In this document: in pieces, positions 56,003-64,000 of the stretch | Position numbering within the stretch: position 1 is the first letter of the stretch | Layout: every line of letters starts with the position of its first letter | Made by a program: the position numbers and the translations under genes | Origin: Desmodus rotundus | Lineage: Eukaryota > Chordata > Mammalia > Chiroptera > Phyllostomidae | Length of the DNA stretch: 64,000 bases | Assembly (NCBI RefSeq): GCF_022682495.2 | Contig: NC_071397.1 | Location: 13,173,082 to 13,237,081, forward strand | Direction: 5' to 3' | The notes under the pieces: generated by a model | The model's database searches: none | What the model was told of the DNA's origin: nothing | What the model saw: the letters and a program-made list of their open reading frames with translations, nothing else

Positions 56003-57484
56003 ATGGGACAGGCATGCTCACAACATGATTTGTTCGTTGCTCAATTAGAAGAATCTCTCAAGGTGCGCAAGATAAGGGTTCGTAAAAAAGATTTGAATTC
56101 CTTTTTCACTTTCGTTTTTAAAATCTGCCCATGGTTTCCTCAGGAGGGTAGCATTGACTCCCGCCTCTGGCACCGTGTAGGCGACTGCCTAAATGACTAT
56201 TATAAGGTTTTTGGCCCCGAGACTGTCCCTATAACTGCCTTTAACTATTATAACCTCATAGCAGACATTCTTAAAAACCACAATAATTCCCCTGACATAC
56301 AGCGCCTTTGCAAAGAAGGGCAAGAAATTCTCCGTAGTCACTCCCCGGCCCCTTCAAAAGCCCCCTCAGTTCACGGCCTCCCCGACGCTCATGCTGACTC
56401 GCTTTCGCGACCCCCCTCACGAGCGCCTTCAAATTGCCCTTCTGTCTCCATCCAAATAGATACAGACCCTCAGGCCCCTTCTCTGCACCCTCCCCTTCAG
56501 GAGTTCTATTCCTCTGCTCCACCCCCCGTTTCTCAGGACTCCGGCGACCAGTTAGATCCCTCTGAACAGGCAGAATTAGAGGACGAGGCCGCTCGCTACA
56601 ATAATCCTGGCTGGCCACCACTCGTGGCGGCAGTCCTTCCGCCATTCAAACCGCCTCCTTATAGTACCTCTCACGCACCCGCCGCCGCCATTTTGCCTTC
56701 AGCGCATGGCGCGTCCGCCATTTCACCCGCGGCGTGCAAGGCACCCATTACCTTGCCCCTGGCGGCCACCGCCGCATTCACTCCGCTTCCAAAGCCTTTC
56801 CTTCAAGAGACCCTCACTTTCATCCGAGATATTAAAACCATTGCCAAAGAATTCTCCGCTTTTACGATCAGTCCCCCTCCCCACGAGACTTTAGCATTCC
56901 CAGTTACTAGATCCCAGACTCGCCCAGATAGGACCGAGAATGTAAATAGTTCAGCTGCGGCTGCAGCTACCCCCCTTCCTGACAGTGACAACCCCGAGGA
57001 CTCTGACAGCTCCCCTTCTGATAGCCCCAGTAACGTTGCTATAACTCAAATGCTAAACCAAGGATTCTTACCCGGCCAAGGGCTAGAGAAAAACCATCAA
57101 GGCATCACTCAACCCATTTCTATTAATCCAAAGTTTAATAAGACAGGTCTAGGATATACCCAAACGACAGACATTTTGACAGCCACCCATCGGGCGCTAA
57201 ATATTTCCAACCCTACACTAGCCCAAGATTGCTGGTTATGCTTAAGCCAAGGCACCCCCATGCCTCTAGCTGTCCCCACCAACATATCAGCCCTGAATAT
57301 CACCGAACAAAATTGCACCCTCAGCATACCCTTTAGAGTTCAGCCTATGCTTTTTTACTCCTCCCCCTGCATCTATAAGAAATTACAAAATAATTCTTTT
57401 GATATTTCTGTTGGTTTTGCTAGTTTTACCAATTGTAGCCACACGCTTAATTATAGCACATCCCTCTGCCCTGGTCCAGGATGA
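56003..57484 (+). CDS. gag: Chimeric Gag-protease G-patch-Env reading frame of the young ERV (493 codons)
   Basis: The start ATG lies in a good context (accATGg) after the leader. Residues 1-100 are a betaretroviral matrix: Met-Gly for myristoylation, a basic patch KVRKIRVRKKD, 'CPWFPQEG' and 'RLWHRVGDCLNDYY'. Residues 110-290 are proline/serine-rich with the PPPY late-domain motif at 217-220, which recruits NEDD4-type ligases for budding. Around 350-385 lies a G-patch ('PGQGLEKNHQG', 'KTGLGY'), found at the C-terminus of betaretroviral protease. From about 395 the frame is Env surface subunit with the CWLC motif at 410-413 and several N-glycosylation sites, stopping at TGA 57482. Capsid, nucleocapsid, protease core and Pol are deleted, yet the frame stays open through both junctions. 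The product could be a membrane-targeted Gag fragment. Expression is unproven. Being young, openness alone does not show selection. Confidence 0.85.
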   Translation: MGQACSQHDLFVAQLEESLKVRKIRVRKKDLNSFFTFVFKICPWFPQEGSIDSRLWHRVGDCLNDYYKVFGPETVPITAFNYYNLIADILKNHNNSPDIQRLCKEGQEILRSHSPAPSKAPSVHGLPDAHADSLSRPPSRAPSNCPSVSIQIDTDPQAPSLHPPLQEFYSSAPPPVSQDSGDQLDPSEQAELEDEAARYNNPGWPPLVAAVLPPFKPPPYSTSHAPAAAILPSAHGASAISPAACKAPITLPLAATAAFTPLPKPFLQETLTFIRDIKTIAKEFSAFTISPPPHETLAFPVTRSQTRPDRTENVNSSAAAAATPLPDSDNPEDSDSSPSDSPSNVAITQMLNQGFLPGQGLEKNHQGITQPISINPKFNKTGLGYTQTTDILTATHRALNISNPTLAQDCWLCLSQGTPMPLAVPTNISALNITEQNCTLSIPFRVQPMLFYSSPCIYKKLQNNSFDISVGFASFTNCSHTLNYSTSLCPGPG

Positions 57485-58241
57485 GCATTCATTTGTGGTA
57501 ATAATTTAGCTTTCACTGCCTTACCTGCCAACTGGACAGGGCTATGCGTCCTAGCTGCCTTATTACCTGACATAGATAGCATCCCAGGAGATAAGCCTGT
57601 CCCTAATTCCTGCTTTTGACCACTTCGCAGGACGACACAAGAGAGCCTTAGCTATTATTCCCCTGCTTGTTGGTCTAGGAGTCTCTGGAGCAGTAGGTAC
57701 CGGAACTGCAGGATTAGGAGTTGCAGTTCACTCCTATACAAAACTTTCCAAACAACTTGTCGATGATGTCCAAGCCTTATCAAGTACTATTACTGACATT
57801 CAAGACCAGTTAGATTCCCTAGCAGAAGTAGTCCTACAGAATAGACGAGGTCTAGACTTACTCACAGCAGAGCAGGGAGGCATTTGTTTAGCTTTACAGG
57901 AACGATGCTGCTTTTATGCCAACAAGTCAGGCATCGTCCGGGACAAGATCAAGATCCTTCAAGAAGATCTGGAAAGACGACGGAAAGCTCTGACTGAGAG
58001 CCCTTTCCTTACAGCCTTCAACGGACTACTCCCCTTTCTTCTCCCTCTCCTCGGGTCTTTAATAGCTATCATTCTCTTCCTGACCTTTGCTCCCTGGGTT
58101 CTCAGGCGCACCACAAACCTCATCCGAGACCAACTTAACTCCCTTCTTGGCAAACCTATCCAGATACATTATCACCAGCTAGAAATGAATGAACCTGGCA
58201 CTGACTCGCAGCGTCTTCTCCGAGAATGTCCTCGCGCATAA
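57485..58241 (+). pseudogene. env: ERV Env: end of surface subunit and transmembrane subunit, out of frame
   Basis: After the TGA at 57482 the surface-subunit frame reads on ('ALPANWTGLC') to a TGA at about 57617. The transmembrane subunit is open in another phase from about 57603 to TAA 58239. Visible parts are a furin-type RHKR site (57633-57644), a Gly/Ala-rich fusion peptide from 57645, heptad-like helices, an immunosuppressive-domain-like stretch ('[10 protein letters not shown]', about 57834), the CX6CC motif (57885-57911) that pairs with CWLC, a hydrophobic anchor (about 58015-58085) and a tail with YHQL. This is the type-D/gamma Env class. With no signal peptide and no surface N-terminus in place, no normal Env can be made. 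Confidence 0.85.
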
Positions 58242-58533
58242 GCTCCTTTTTGCACCCCCACCTCCTACGAGGACAGTATAACTCTTGGCATTATACTTTA
58301 CATATAAATTGTAATGGATACCGCTAGGTGCAGAGCAAAGCATCGCAAGGAGAAGCTACCCCGAAGGTGGCCCTGCCATGTCTCCTGAGAGGCAAGTCGG
58401 CTTGCATAGAGGTCAGCGCCCCAACCCTCTCCTCCGAAAAGGGTGCTTCAGAGCTCGGGACGAGCTCAGGAGGAGCCAGACCACTGCCTCCCCTAGCCGG
58501 TTAATGTCCACTCCTCACCTTAAAAATGAAAAT
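58242..58533 (+). other. ERV 3' untranslated region
   Basis: Non-coding between env and the polypurine tract; no accessory gene is recognised. A 66-codon frame (58378-58578) runs into the LTR and has no signature. Confidence 0.6.
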
Positions 58534-58544
58534 AAGGGAGGAGA
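58534..58544 (+). other. Polypurine tract
   Basis: AAGGGAGGAGA directly abuts the 3' LTR, as required for plus-strand DNA priming. A second A/G-rich stretch lies just upstream. Confidence 0.8.
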
Positions 58545-58923
58545 TGTTGGGGGCTGGGATAAGCCTGAAACAGGCTGATACAATCAGACTTGAAGGTTGC
58601 ACCGGAATAACAGGATGCTGCGGTCAGGAGCCATGGAATCCCTCCCCCCTGAACATGCAGCTGGCACACCAATCAGTGCCTTGATCACGCGCCCGCCATG
58701 CACCCCCTGGCCAATCGCAGGCTAGAGCACGCTTTGAAGCCACCTATCCACTGCACTTCCTCTACTGCCCTCCTCTATATAACTCCCTCCGTTTTGAAAT
58801 AAATTTGCAGCTTGATCAGAATCCTTTGTCTTGCTGCCGTTCTTTCGCGCCTCCTGTCCCATCCCTTTTCATCCGTTGCAGGTATATCGGCGGACCCCGT
58901 TGACTGCCTCGCAGGCCGAGGCA
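58545..58923 (+). terminator. 3' LTR of the young ERV, with poly(A) signal
   Basis: Same 379 bp as the 5' copy by direct reading. Its AATAAA is at 58798-58803, with cleavage expected shortly after. It is followed exactly by the second ggctac. Confidence 0.85.
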
Positions 58924-59119
58924 GGCTACTGTCACTAGGCAACAGGAATTTTTCAGCCCCATTATAATGTTATGAGACCATCACTTGTGGTCCATCATTG
59001 ATCAAAATGTCATTATGTACAGCATGTCTGTATAATGTATATAATAAATATATAAACTATAATACCTATAACATAATACATAATGCTTGTATATAATAAA
59101 GTGTGTAATAATAACTACA

Positions 59120-59590
59120 TGTATTATATATTTTTTTCCAATGTTATTGAATATAATTGACATGTAACCTTGTATTAGATGAAGATATACAACACAGTGA
59201 TTTGATACGTAATATACTGCAAAATGATTACCACAATACGTTAATGAACATCCATCACTCCACACAGTTACAACTTTGTTTGTGTGTGATGAGGACTTTT
59301 AAGACCCACTGTCTTCAGAACTTTCAAATGTACACTACAGTACTGTCAACTGTAGTTCCGACGCTGTGCATCACAGCCCTGGGATGTATTTATGTTGTAA
59401 CTGAGAGTCTGCACTTTTTGACCACCTTCACACATTTTGCTCTGCCAGCCACCAACCTGTCCTGTTTCTATACTTTCTATTTTTTTTGGTTTCACGTACA
59501 AGCGACATCACGTGGTATTCGTTTTGCTCTGTGGGACTTATTTCACTGATCATGGCCTTCAGGATGTTACCTGTCACAGTGCACTTCCTC
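59120..59590 (-). repeat. Old L1 (L1M-type) 3' region (minus)
   Basis: 'ttgaatataattgacatgtaacc', 'aacatccatcactccacacagttac' and 'cttatttcactgatcatggccttcaggatg' are in the order of reversed old L1 3' UTR and ORF2 end. The 130-codon frame is a by-product. Confidence 0.7.
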
Positions 59591-60689
59591 TCCCTTCCCT
59601 CTGCCCTTCGCTAGAATTCTCACCGTAGTCCTGCGGGCGAAGAAGGAACTTCCCTCTGCCCCTCAATGTTCTTTTTGCTAGCCTAATAATTCAGTTGACA
59701 TGAGACCAATTCACAACCACATTTAACTACATACCTTTGCACAGGAACCCCACATGCATGAGAGAGTCCTCACATGCATGAAAGGTTCTGGGACAGAATG
59801 TTAAGCTGAGGTAGCTGACATTCTGAACTAAAGATGTGGTAAGACATGTTGGGACTTCAGGGCAGAGGGAAAGTCACTGAGGGACAATAAGAAGAGCAGA
59901 TGTCCATTAGTTAAAAGTTTGCCCTGCCCTATCGATACGTCATAAAGTTATTTCTGGTAATAACTCATTATGGGCAAGGCCCCTAATTTATATTCTTTAA
60001 GGGAGAGGTACAAGTTCCTCGTGAGCCTGCAGGGTCTTGATTGCCTTTAGCACAAAGAATTCCCATACCACACGTTGGGGTGACTTGTTCCGAACCCCCA
60101 CGGTACCCTCCAGTAGAAAGTGTGACCTAGGCCAGGAGTTCAAGATAACCATGAAGCCTGTGAAGGAAGTCCGTCTGCACACAGCAGCCTCCTTACTCAG
60201 GAGTGGTCATGTTGATCCACTCTCTCTGCCCTTCTAGAGCCTTCCCCCTACTCTGCGCTGGCCATCAAGCCCTCCAGCAGCAGGGTGGGGCTCTCTGGGC
60301 TATCCCAGAGCCTACTTGGTACATCTATCCCTGCAGGAAATCTCGGCAGACCGTTTTTCATCTCTCCACTCCCAACATGTAACTCTTTGCATAGCAACTG
60401 CCTGATAACACAACTTTTTTACTTTCTTTTTTGTTTTTTATTTTAGTTTAGTTTTTTCATTTTACCCATTTTTTACCCTGCAGATAGAGTTAATATGTCA
60501 GACAAAAAGAGCCCTATAGGTCAAGAAAGATGTTTGAGGCCAATTACTCTATTTAGTAGTGTGACCATGGACGTGAGACAGGGCATGTGGGGATTCAGGA
60601 CAGCAGGGCTTACCTTCCTGGTTTTTTTCCTATTCTTGCCAGAGGAGTGGGGGTGATCCCTCCATGTGGCTCTTGACTACACTCACTTG
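59591..60689. other. Unassigned sequence; T-rich at 60410-60475
   Basis: A poly-T-rich run may be the reversed tail of a lost retroelement. The repeated decamer 'cacatgcatgaaag/gagag' (59749-59785) is a small local duplication. Confidence 0.35.
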
Positions 60690-60905
60690 GTAAGAAAGAA
60701 AGAGCTGAAATTTGGAGTAAGACCTACCTATGGGAGTGAGACCTGAATTCATGGTTAACTCACTTTGTGGCCCTGGACACTGTTCCTAATGCTTCTATCT
60801 GGGCCTCAGTTTCCCCAACCACAAAAAGGGGAGGATGATATCTACTTTATGAGATTGGTGCATAAAGCACCAGGCACGTAATAGATGCTCAGAAAATGGT
60901 TGTTC
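60690..60905 (+). repeat. MIR (plus)
   Basis: 'tcactttgtggccctggacactgttcctaatgcttctatctgggcctcagtttccccaaccacaaaaagggg' and 'caccaggcacgtaatagatgctcag' follow MIR order, nearly full length. Confidence 0.8.
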
Positions 60906-61734
60906 TCTGACTGCATCTTGGCCGACTCATTCCGGAGAACAAGGGAGAGACGAACACACGCCCAGGGGCCCTGGGGCAGACTGGGTGTGGTGTGTATTCT
61001 CAGAGGAGGTCCCTGGGGCGTGGTGAGCCTCTTGCTTTCCCTTCCCCAAATCGCTTCCCCTACTGGCTTCCTGCAGCCCATACCACCCTCAAATCACCTC
61101 AGAACTTCCTACCAGCACCCTTGCCCCTCCCTTAATCCTGCCAGAGCAAATATGTTAGTACCTGCTGTTCAAAAACAGAGTTTAGAGGCCTATTTGGGCA
61201 TAGCCAATGGCATGAAAAAAGCACTTGGCCTTGATCTGCACTTGGCAATCAGAGAGCACCTGAGGATATGCAGCTGAAGCATGTGATTCAAGCAAAGAAA
61301 TCCCTTTTTCCCCTTTCCTTCTTAACTTGTTCTATTTGCAGAAGGCCATCCATAATTGCTTAATAATTTCATTCATGGACTAACATCTTTTTGCACCAGC
61401 TTCCCCACGCTCATGCATTAAACTCTTCAGGTTCCAAGGTAACTAAGATTTATTTCCCTCACCCCGTACATAAAAGTTAAGAAGGCAAGGCTTCTGGGTT
61501 CTAACATTCCCCTGGGGTCATTCAAGGGGTCCACCCAACTATATTTTACTTACGGACACATAACACCAGCCTCCCTCCTGCATCCAACCGAGCCTTGCCT
61601 GGCCTTCCTCATTCAACCCCTTCATGCCTCCCACTCCACAGCGTCAGCCCCGCCTGTGTGGCTACTTCCTGCGTCTTCACCTGAGGCTGACCAAGGGTCT
61701 CCTGTGTAAGCGAGTGTCTCTATAGTGGAAATCT
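60906..61734. other. Unassigned sequence
   Basis: A 130-codon frame (60885-61277) starts inside the MIR and has no domain. Nothing else recognised. Confidence 0.35.
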
Positions 61735-61832
61735 GTAAGGGTTTCCTATGAAAGGCCAGATAGTGAATAGTTTAGATTTTCTGGGCCAAGAGACAAAATT
61801 AAAGATATCCCATAGGTATTTACCTAACCTTT
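61735..61832 (+). repeat. hAT-like repeat fragment
   Basis: 'gaaaggccagatagtgaatagtttagattttctgggccaagagacaaaatt' is the inner part of a common mammalian hAT non-autonomous family. Termini are missing. Confidence 0.55.
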
Positions 61833-62989
61833 TAAAATGAAATATTTTTTTAATTGTATTAATTTTGATTTTCAATTCTTGTCAAATAGGCCTAGTCATT
61901 TTTGATAGTCTTATTTTTTATGCATCCATTTGATAACATTTTTCTTTGTCAAGCATATTAAATACACTTACATTTATTCCATTGTCAATAACTGAATATT
62001 TGAAGTGTTGGTCAGCCTGTCTGTTGTCCGTTGTTTTTGTCAGTTCTCTCTCATGATGCCTGTTTCCTCCTGTGGACTGGGATTCTTCTTTTAATTGTGA
62101 AATCCAGTTTAACGGAACTTTCTACCTGAGAATCTTTGAGGCTCGTGATAAAGTTGATTCCTTTAGCAAAGACATGATTTATTTCTAGACTAAGAGTGCT
62201 ACCAACTCCAGCCACATTAAAACAAATTATCCACTGGGGTTTTACAACCCACACTGAGAATGTCAACTTGGCTGCAAGCCTCCATAAAGGTTAACCTGTG
62301 GTTATAAATTCTCGGACTTTTCCTCCTGCTATTTAGAGCCAAGGATAAGACAGGCAAGTTTCCTCCTGATCCTCTACAGTGGGGAAGCGAAGTTGCAGAA
62401 TTTCTAGTTTAAACTGTCACTGGAGAGCTATCCTTTGGGGTCCAAAGTCATTGACAGGAGTGTCTCAGGTCTGACTTTTCACCGTCCCCGAGGCTTTATC
62501 TCACATTTGCCGTGCAAATGTTAAAACCAGTTCTCTGAGTCACTTGGAGGTAGACAGATATCCCAGGGGAGCCTTCGGCTTAAACACTCACCTCTCTGAA
62601 TTTATGCTTCCTTAACTGTTTATTTATTCTGCCTCTTACTTTCCAGTCAGCATAGCGATGTACTTAAAAATATTTTTCAATATATTTAATTCAGGGTTTT
62701 TAGGTGTCTTCAAGAAGAAAACTTTTAAGGATATCCAGGGCACATGTTACCTCTGGTATGCGTTTTAAAAGCTCTAGTCTCCTGAAAATAAGAATTCAGT
62801 GGTACCAGCATTTGAGATGGGCCGCAGTGTTTGGCGCCTACTGGGATTCTCTTTCACGTTGCATCAAGGAGGGTCTGAGTGACCGATACAATACAGCAGA
62901 GAGGTGCTACTTTGTCAGAGACCTCATCGATAAAGGCACTGAGGAGGTTCCTGTGCGCGCTTTCCCTCCTCAATCCTGGGGTACGTTCT
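61833..62989. other. Unassigned sequence
   Basis: The right part (from about 62760) may already belong to the LTR-like repeat that follows. The 103-codon frame at 62704-63015 has no signature. Confidence 0.3.
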
Positions 62990-63285
62990 GGGGTAAGCCA
63001 GCAGCCACGCCGTGAAAACGCTCACTTAGCGGGAGACCCATGAAACTGGGCCTGCTGCCCACAGCCACGCACGTGAGCTTAGAAGCAGATCCTTCGGCCC
63101 CAGTCAAGGCTTCAGATGACACAGACATGGCCAATAACTTGATTATAACCTCAGAGACCCCAGGCCGGACCTGCCCAGCCACGCAGCTCCAGAGTTCCTG
63201 ACCCTGAGAAACTGCTCGATGTTTATTATTTAAAAGCTGCTAAGCTTGGGAGAATTTATTACGTAGTAATAGATACTAAATATAA
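62990..63285 (+). repeat. MLT1-like (ERVL-MaLR) LTR 3' part
   Basis: 'ctgcccacagccacgcacgtgagcttagaagcagatccttcggccccagtcaaggcttcagatgac' then 'gttcctgaccctgagaaactg' and 'gctgctaagcttgggagaatttattacgtagtaatagatac' follow the ordered landmarks of MLT1 LTRs. Confidence 0.65.
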
Positions 63286-63900
63286 ACTCTTCCTGATCTA
63301 CCTGTAATTCTAAAAGTATTAGAAATATTTTATGGCGACATGCCCAGAAATTCCCCATCTGTATCTCTGTTATGTTGGTGAGTTAACATTAATACTTAAC
63401 CCAAGATTCTCTTCTATAACTGGTTACCACCCCTCAGAAAGCAGTGCTGGGGTGCCCAGGATGCAGGATGGGCAAGTTCTATTGTAGAGAGTGCTATGGT
63501 CTGCAGCCGAGACAGCTCTGAAGAGGGGCCGTAGTGAATGGCGAGCCCAAGCGGGCGCCTGGGGGCATGAAGTGACTGGGGCCACTGAGCTGAGGCTGTC
63601 TCTACACCATTGCTCACACTGTTTTCTCCCCATTGCAGTCCTGCTGGGCCTTCCCTGGTTTTCTAAGACCTACTCACTCCGCATTCAACTCAAGACGTAC
63701 ATTCTCAGTGCAGCCTTCTCTACCCGAACCAGAGTGAGTGATTGTTCATTCCCTCTCATCCGCTATAGTGCTCAGGCAGCGCAGAGAAAGCTCTGCCTAC
63801 CTCCAAAATTAGATTTGAAACATCTAGGCATCTTTGTCGTCCACACCACACCCTAGAGCCTGCCCTGCACAATGATGCTGACAAAGGCCCACTTTGGGAA
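63286..63900. other. Unassigned sequence
   Basis: A 121-codon plus frame (63491-63856) overlaps 67- and 69-codon minus frames. No domain and no supported exon borders. Confidence 0.3.
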
Positions 63901-64000
63901 TACTGCATTTTGCCATGTATAATGCATACTTTTTTGCCCAAATTTTTGAGGGAAAAATAAAGATGCGCATTATACAAGGGTAGTACCTGAAATACTTGGT
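63901..64000 (+). mobile_element. Tigger-family terminus, cut by the window edge
   Basis: After a TA (63901-63902) comes 'ctgcattttgccatgtataatgcatactttttt' and 'gcccaaatttttgagggaaaaata.agatgcgcattatac'. This matches the complement of the right end of the Tigger at 20725-22679 over about 85 bp. Autonomous copy or MITE cannot be told here. Confidence 0.75.

Larger units (their letters stand above)
55435..58929 (+). mobile_element. Young betaretrovirus-like ERV, deleted body, identical LTRs
   Basis: The 6-bp target duplication ggctac lies at 55435-55440 and 58924-58929. LTRs at 55441-55819 and 58545-58923 are each 379 bp, start TGTTGGGGG, end GAGGCA and read as identical. A Lys-1,2-type primer binding site follows the 5' LTR and a purine tract precedes the 3' LTR. 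The 2,725-bp interior keeps a betaretroviral Gag N-terminus, the protease G-patch, part of a type-D/gamma-like Env surface subunit and a transmembrane subunit. Capsid to integrase is gone apart from the G-patch. Identical LTRs imply very recent integration or gene conversion. Confidence 0.93.
51974..59033. mobile_element. Old DNA transposon (Tc1/mariner-like by recall) carrying three nested insertions
   Basis: Left end 'atacacacggtcctgtaccacgtaacg' and right end '...tgtcattatgtacagcatgtctgtat' are degraded inverted repeats. Internal pieces at 51995-52190, 52546-52648, 55227-55434 and 58930-59030 read on as one element once the L1 (52200-52535), HAL1 (52658-55217) and ERV (55441-58923) are set aside. 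They include 'cagcgcagtaattttgttaataccagcatcaccacaaac' and 'tgtcactaggcaacaggaatttttcagccccattataat'. About 700 bp is its own sequence. No transposase was seen. Confidence 0.65.

Noticed and set aside
55671..56021. 116-codon minus frame at the LTR/leader of the young ERV
   Set aside because: Antisense to LTR and leader in GC-rich DNA. No similarity to known antisense retroviral proteins by eye.
55435..58929. Possibility that the ERV is a full infectious provirus
   Set aside because: The interior is only 2.7 kb; capsid, nucleocapsid, protease core, reverse transcriptase and integrase are absent and Env is interrupted.
63491..63856. 121-codon plus frame near the right edge
   Set aside because: Antisense frames overlap, there is no domain, and it lies in otherwise unremarkable intergenic-like DNA.

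Overview
The window is mammalian and almost certainly from a bat of the Yangochiroptera. It carries at least ten tRNA-derived SINEs of the bat VES type, whose A/B-box heads read 'gccctggccag...' and 'gccctggttgg...'. It also has bat-type L1 3' ends (G-rich 3' UTR ending 'aacaataaa') and Tigger/mariner elements. The background is old mammalian repeats (MIR, L2, hAT, MLT1-like). I see no Helitron ends, which argues weakly against a vespertilionid. I found no convincing host exon, RNA gene or CRISPR array. Nearly every longer open frame is explained by a mobile element or by chance, so this is intergenic or deep intronic DNA.

Layout: 1-7.7 kb has L1, VES and ERV pol fragments in plain sequence. 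7.7-14.1 kb is an old ERV1 (gamma-like) provirus with both LTRs, a 4-bp target duplication and large losses, hit later by three hAT elements. 14-20.7 kb is mostly unassigned with MIR, hAT, L1 and VES pieces. 20.7-22.7 kb is a Tigger/pogo transposon with a decayed transposase. 23.5-25.4, 36.9-37.9 and 52.7-55.2 kb are three copies of a half-L1 (HAL1-like) element that has ORF1 but no ORF2. 38.4-39.1 kb is a twin-primed L1 with a perfect 13-bp target duplication. 40-51 kb mixes MIR, VES, hAT, a MITE and old L1.

52.0-59.0 kb is the most interesting part. An old DNA transposon was invaded in turn by a small twin-primed L1, a full-length HAL1 and a very young betaretrovirus-like ERV at 55441-58923. 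Its two 379-bp LTRs read as identical, its target duplication (GGCTAC) is perfect, and it has a Lys-1,2-type primer binding site. Its body is cut to 2.7 kb. A betaretroviral matrix/PPPY Gag N-terminus runs in frame into the G-patch of the viral protease and then into type-D/gamma-like Env surface sequence, as one 493-codon frame. A stop and a frame change follow, then an otherwise open transmembrane subunit. Capsid, nucleocapsid, protease core, reverse transcriptase and integrase are missing. 59-64 kb is older L1, MIR, hAT and MLT1-like sequence, and the right edge cuts into a second Tigger-family terminus.

The elements do not form a pathway. They are a record of successive insertions, and the young ERV is the only part with a substantial intact reading frame that might still be expressed. 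Family names rest on recall of repeat families and motif reading, not on a database search.
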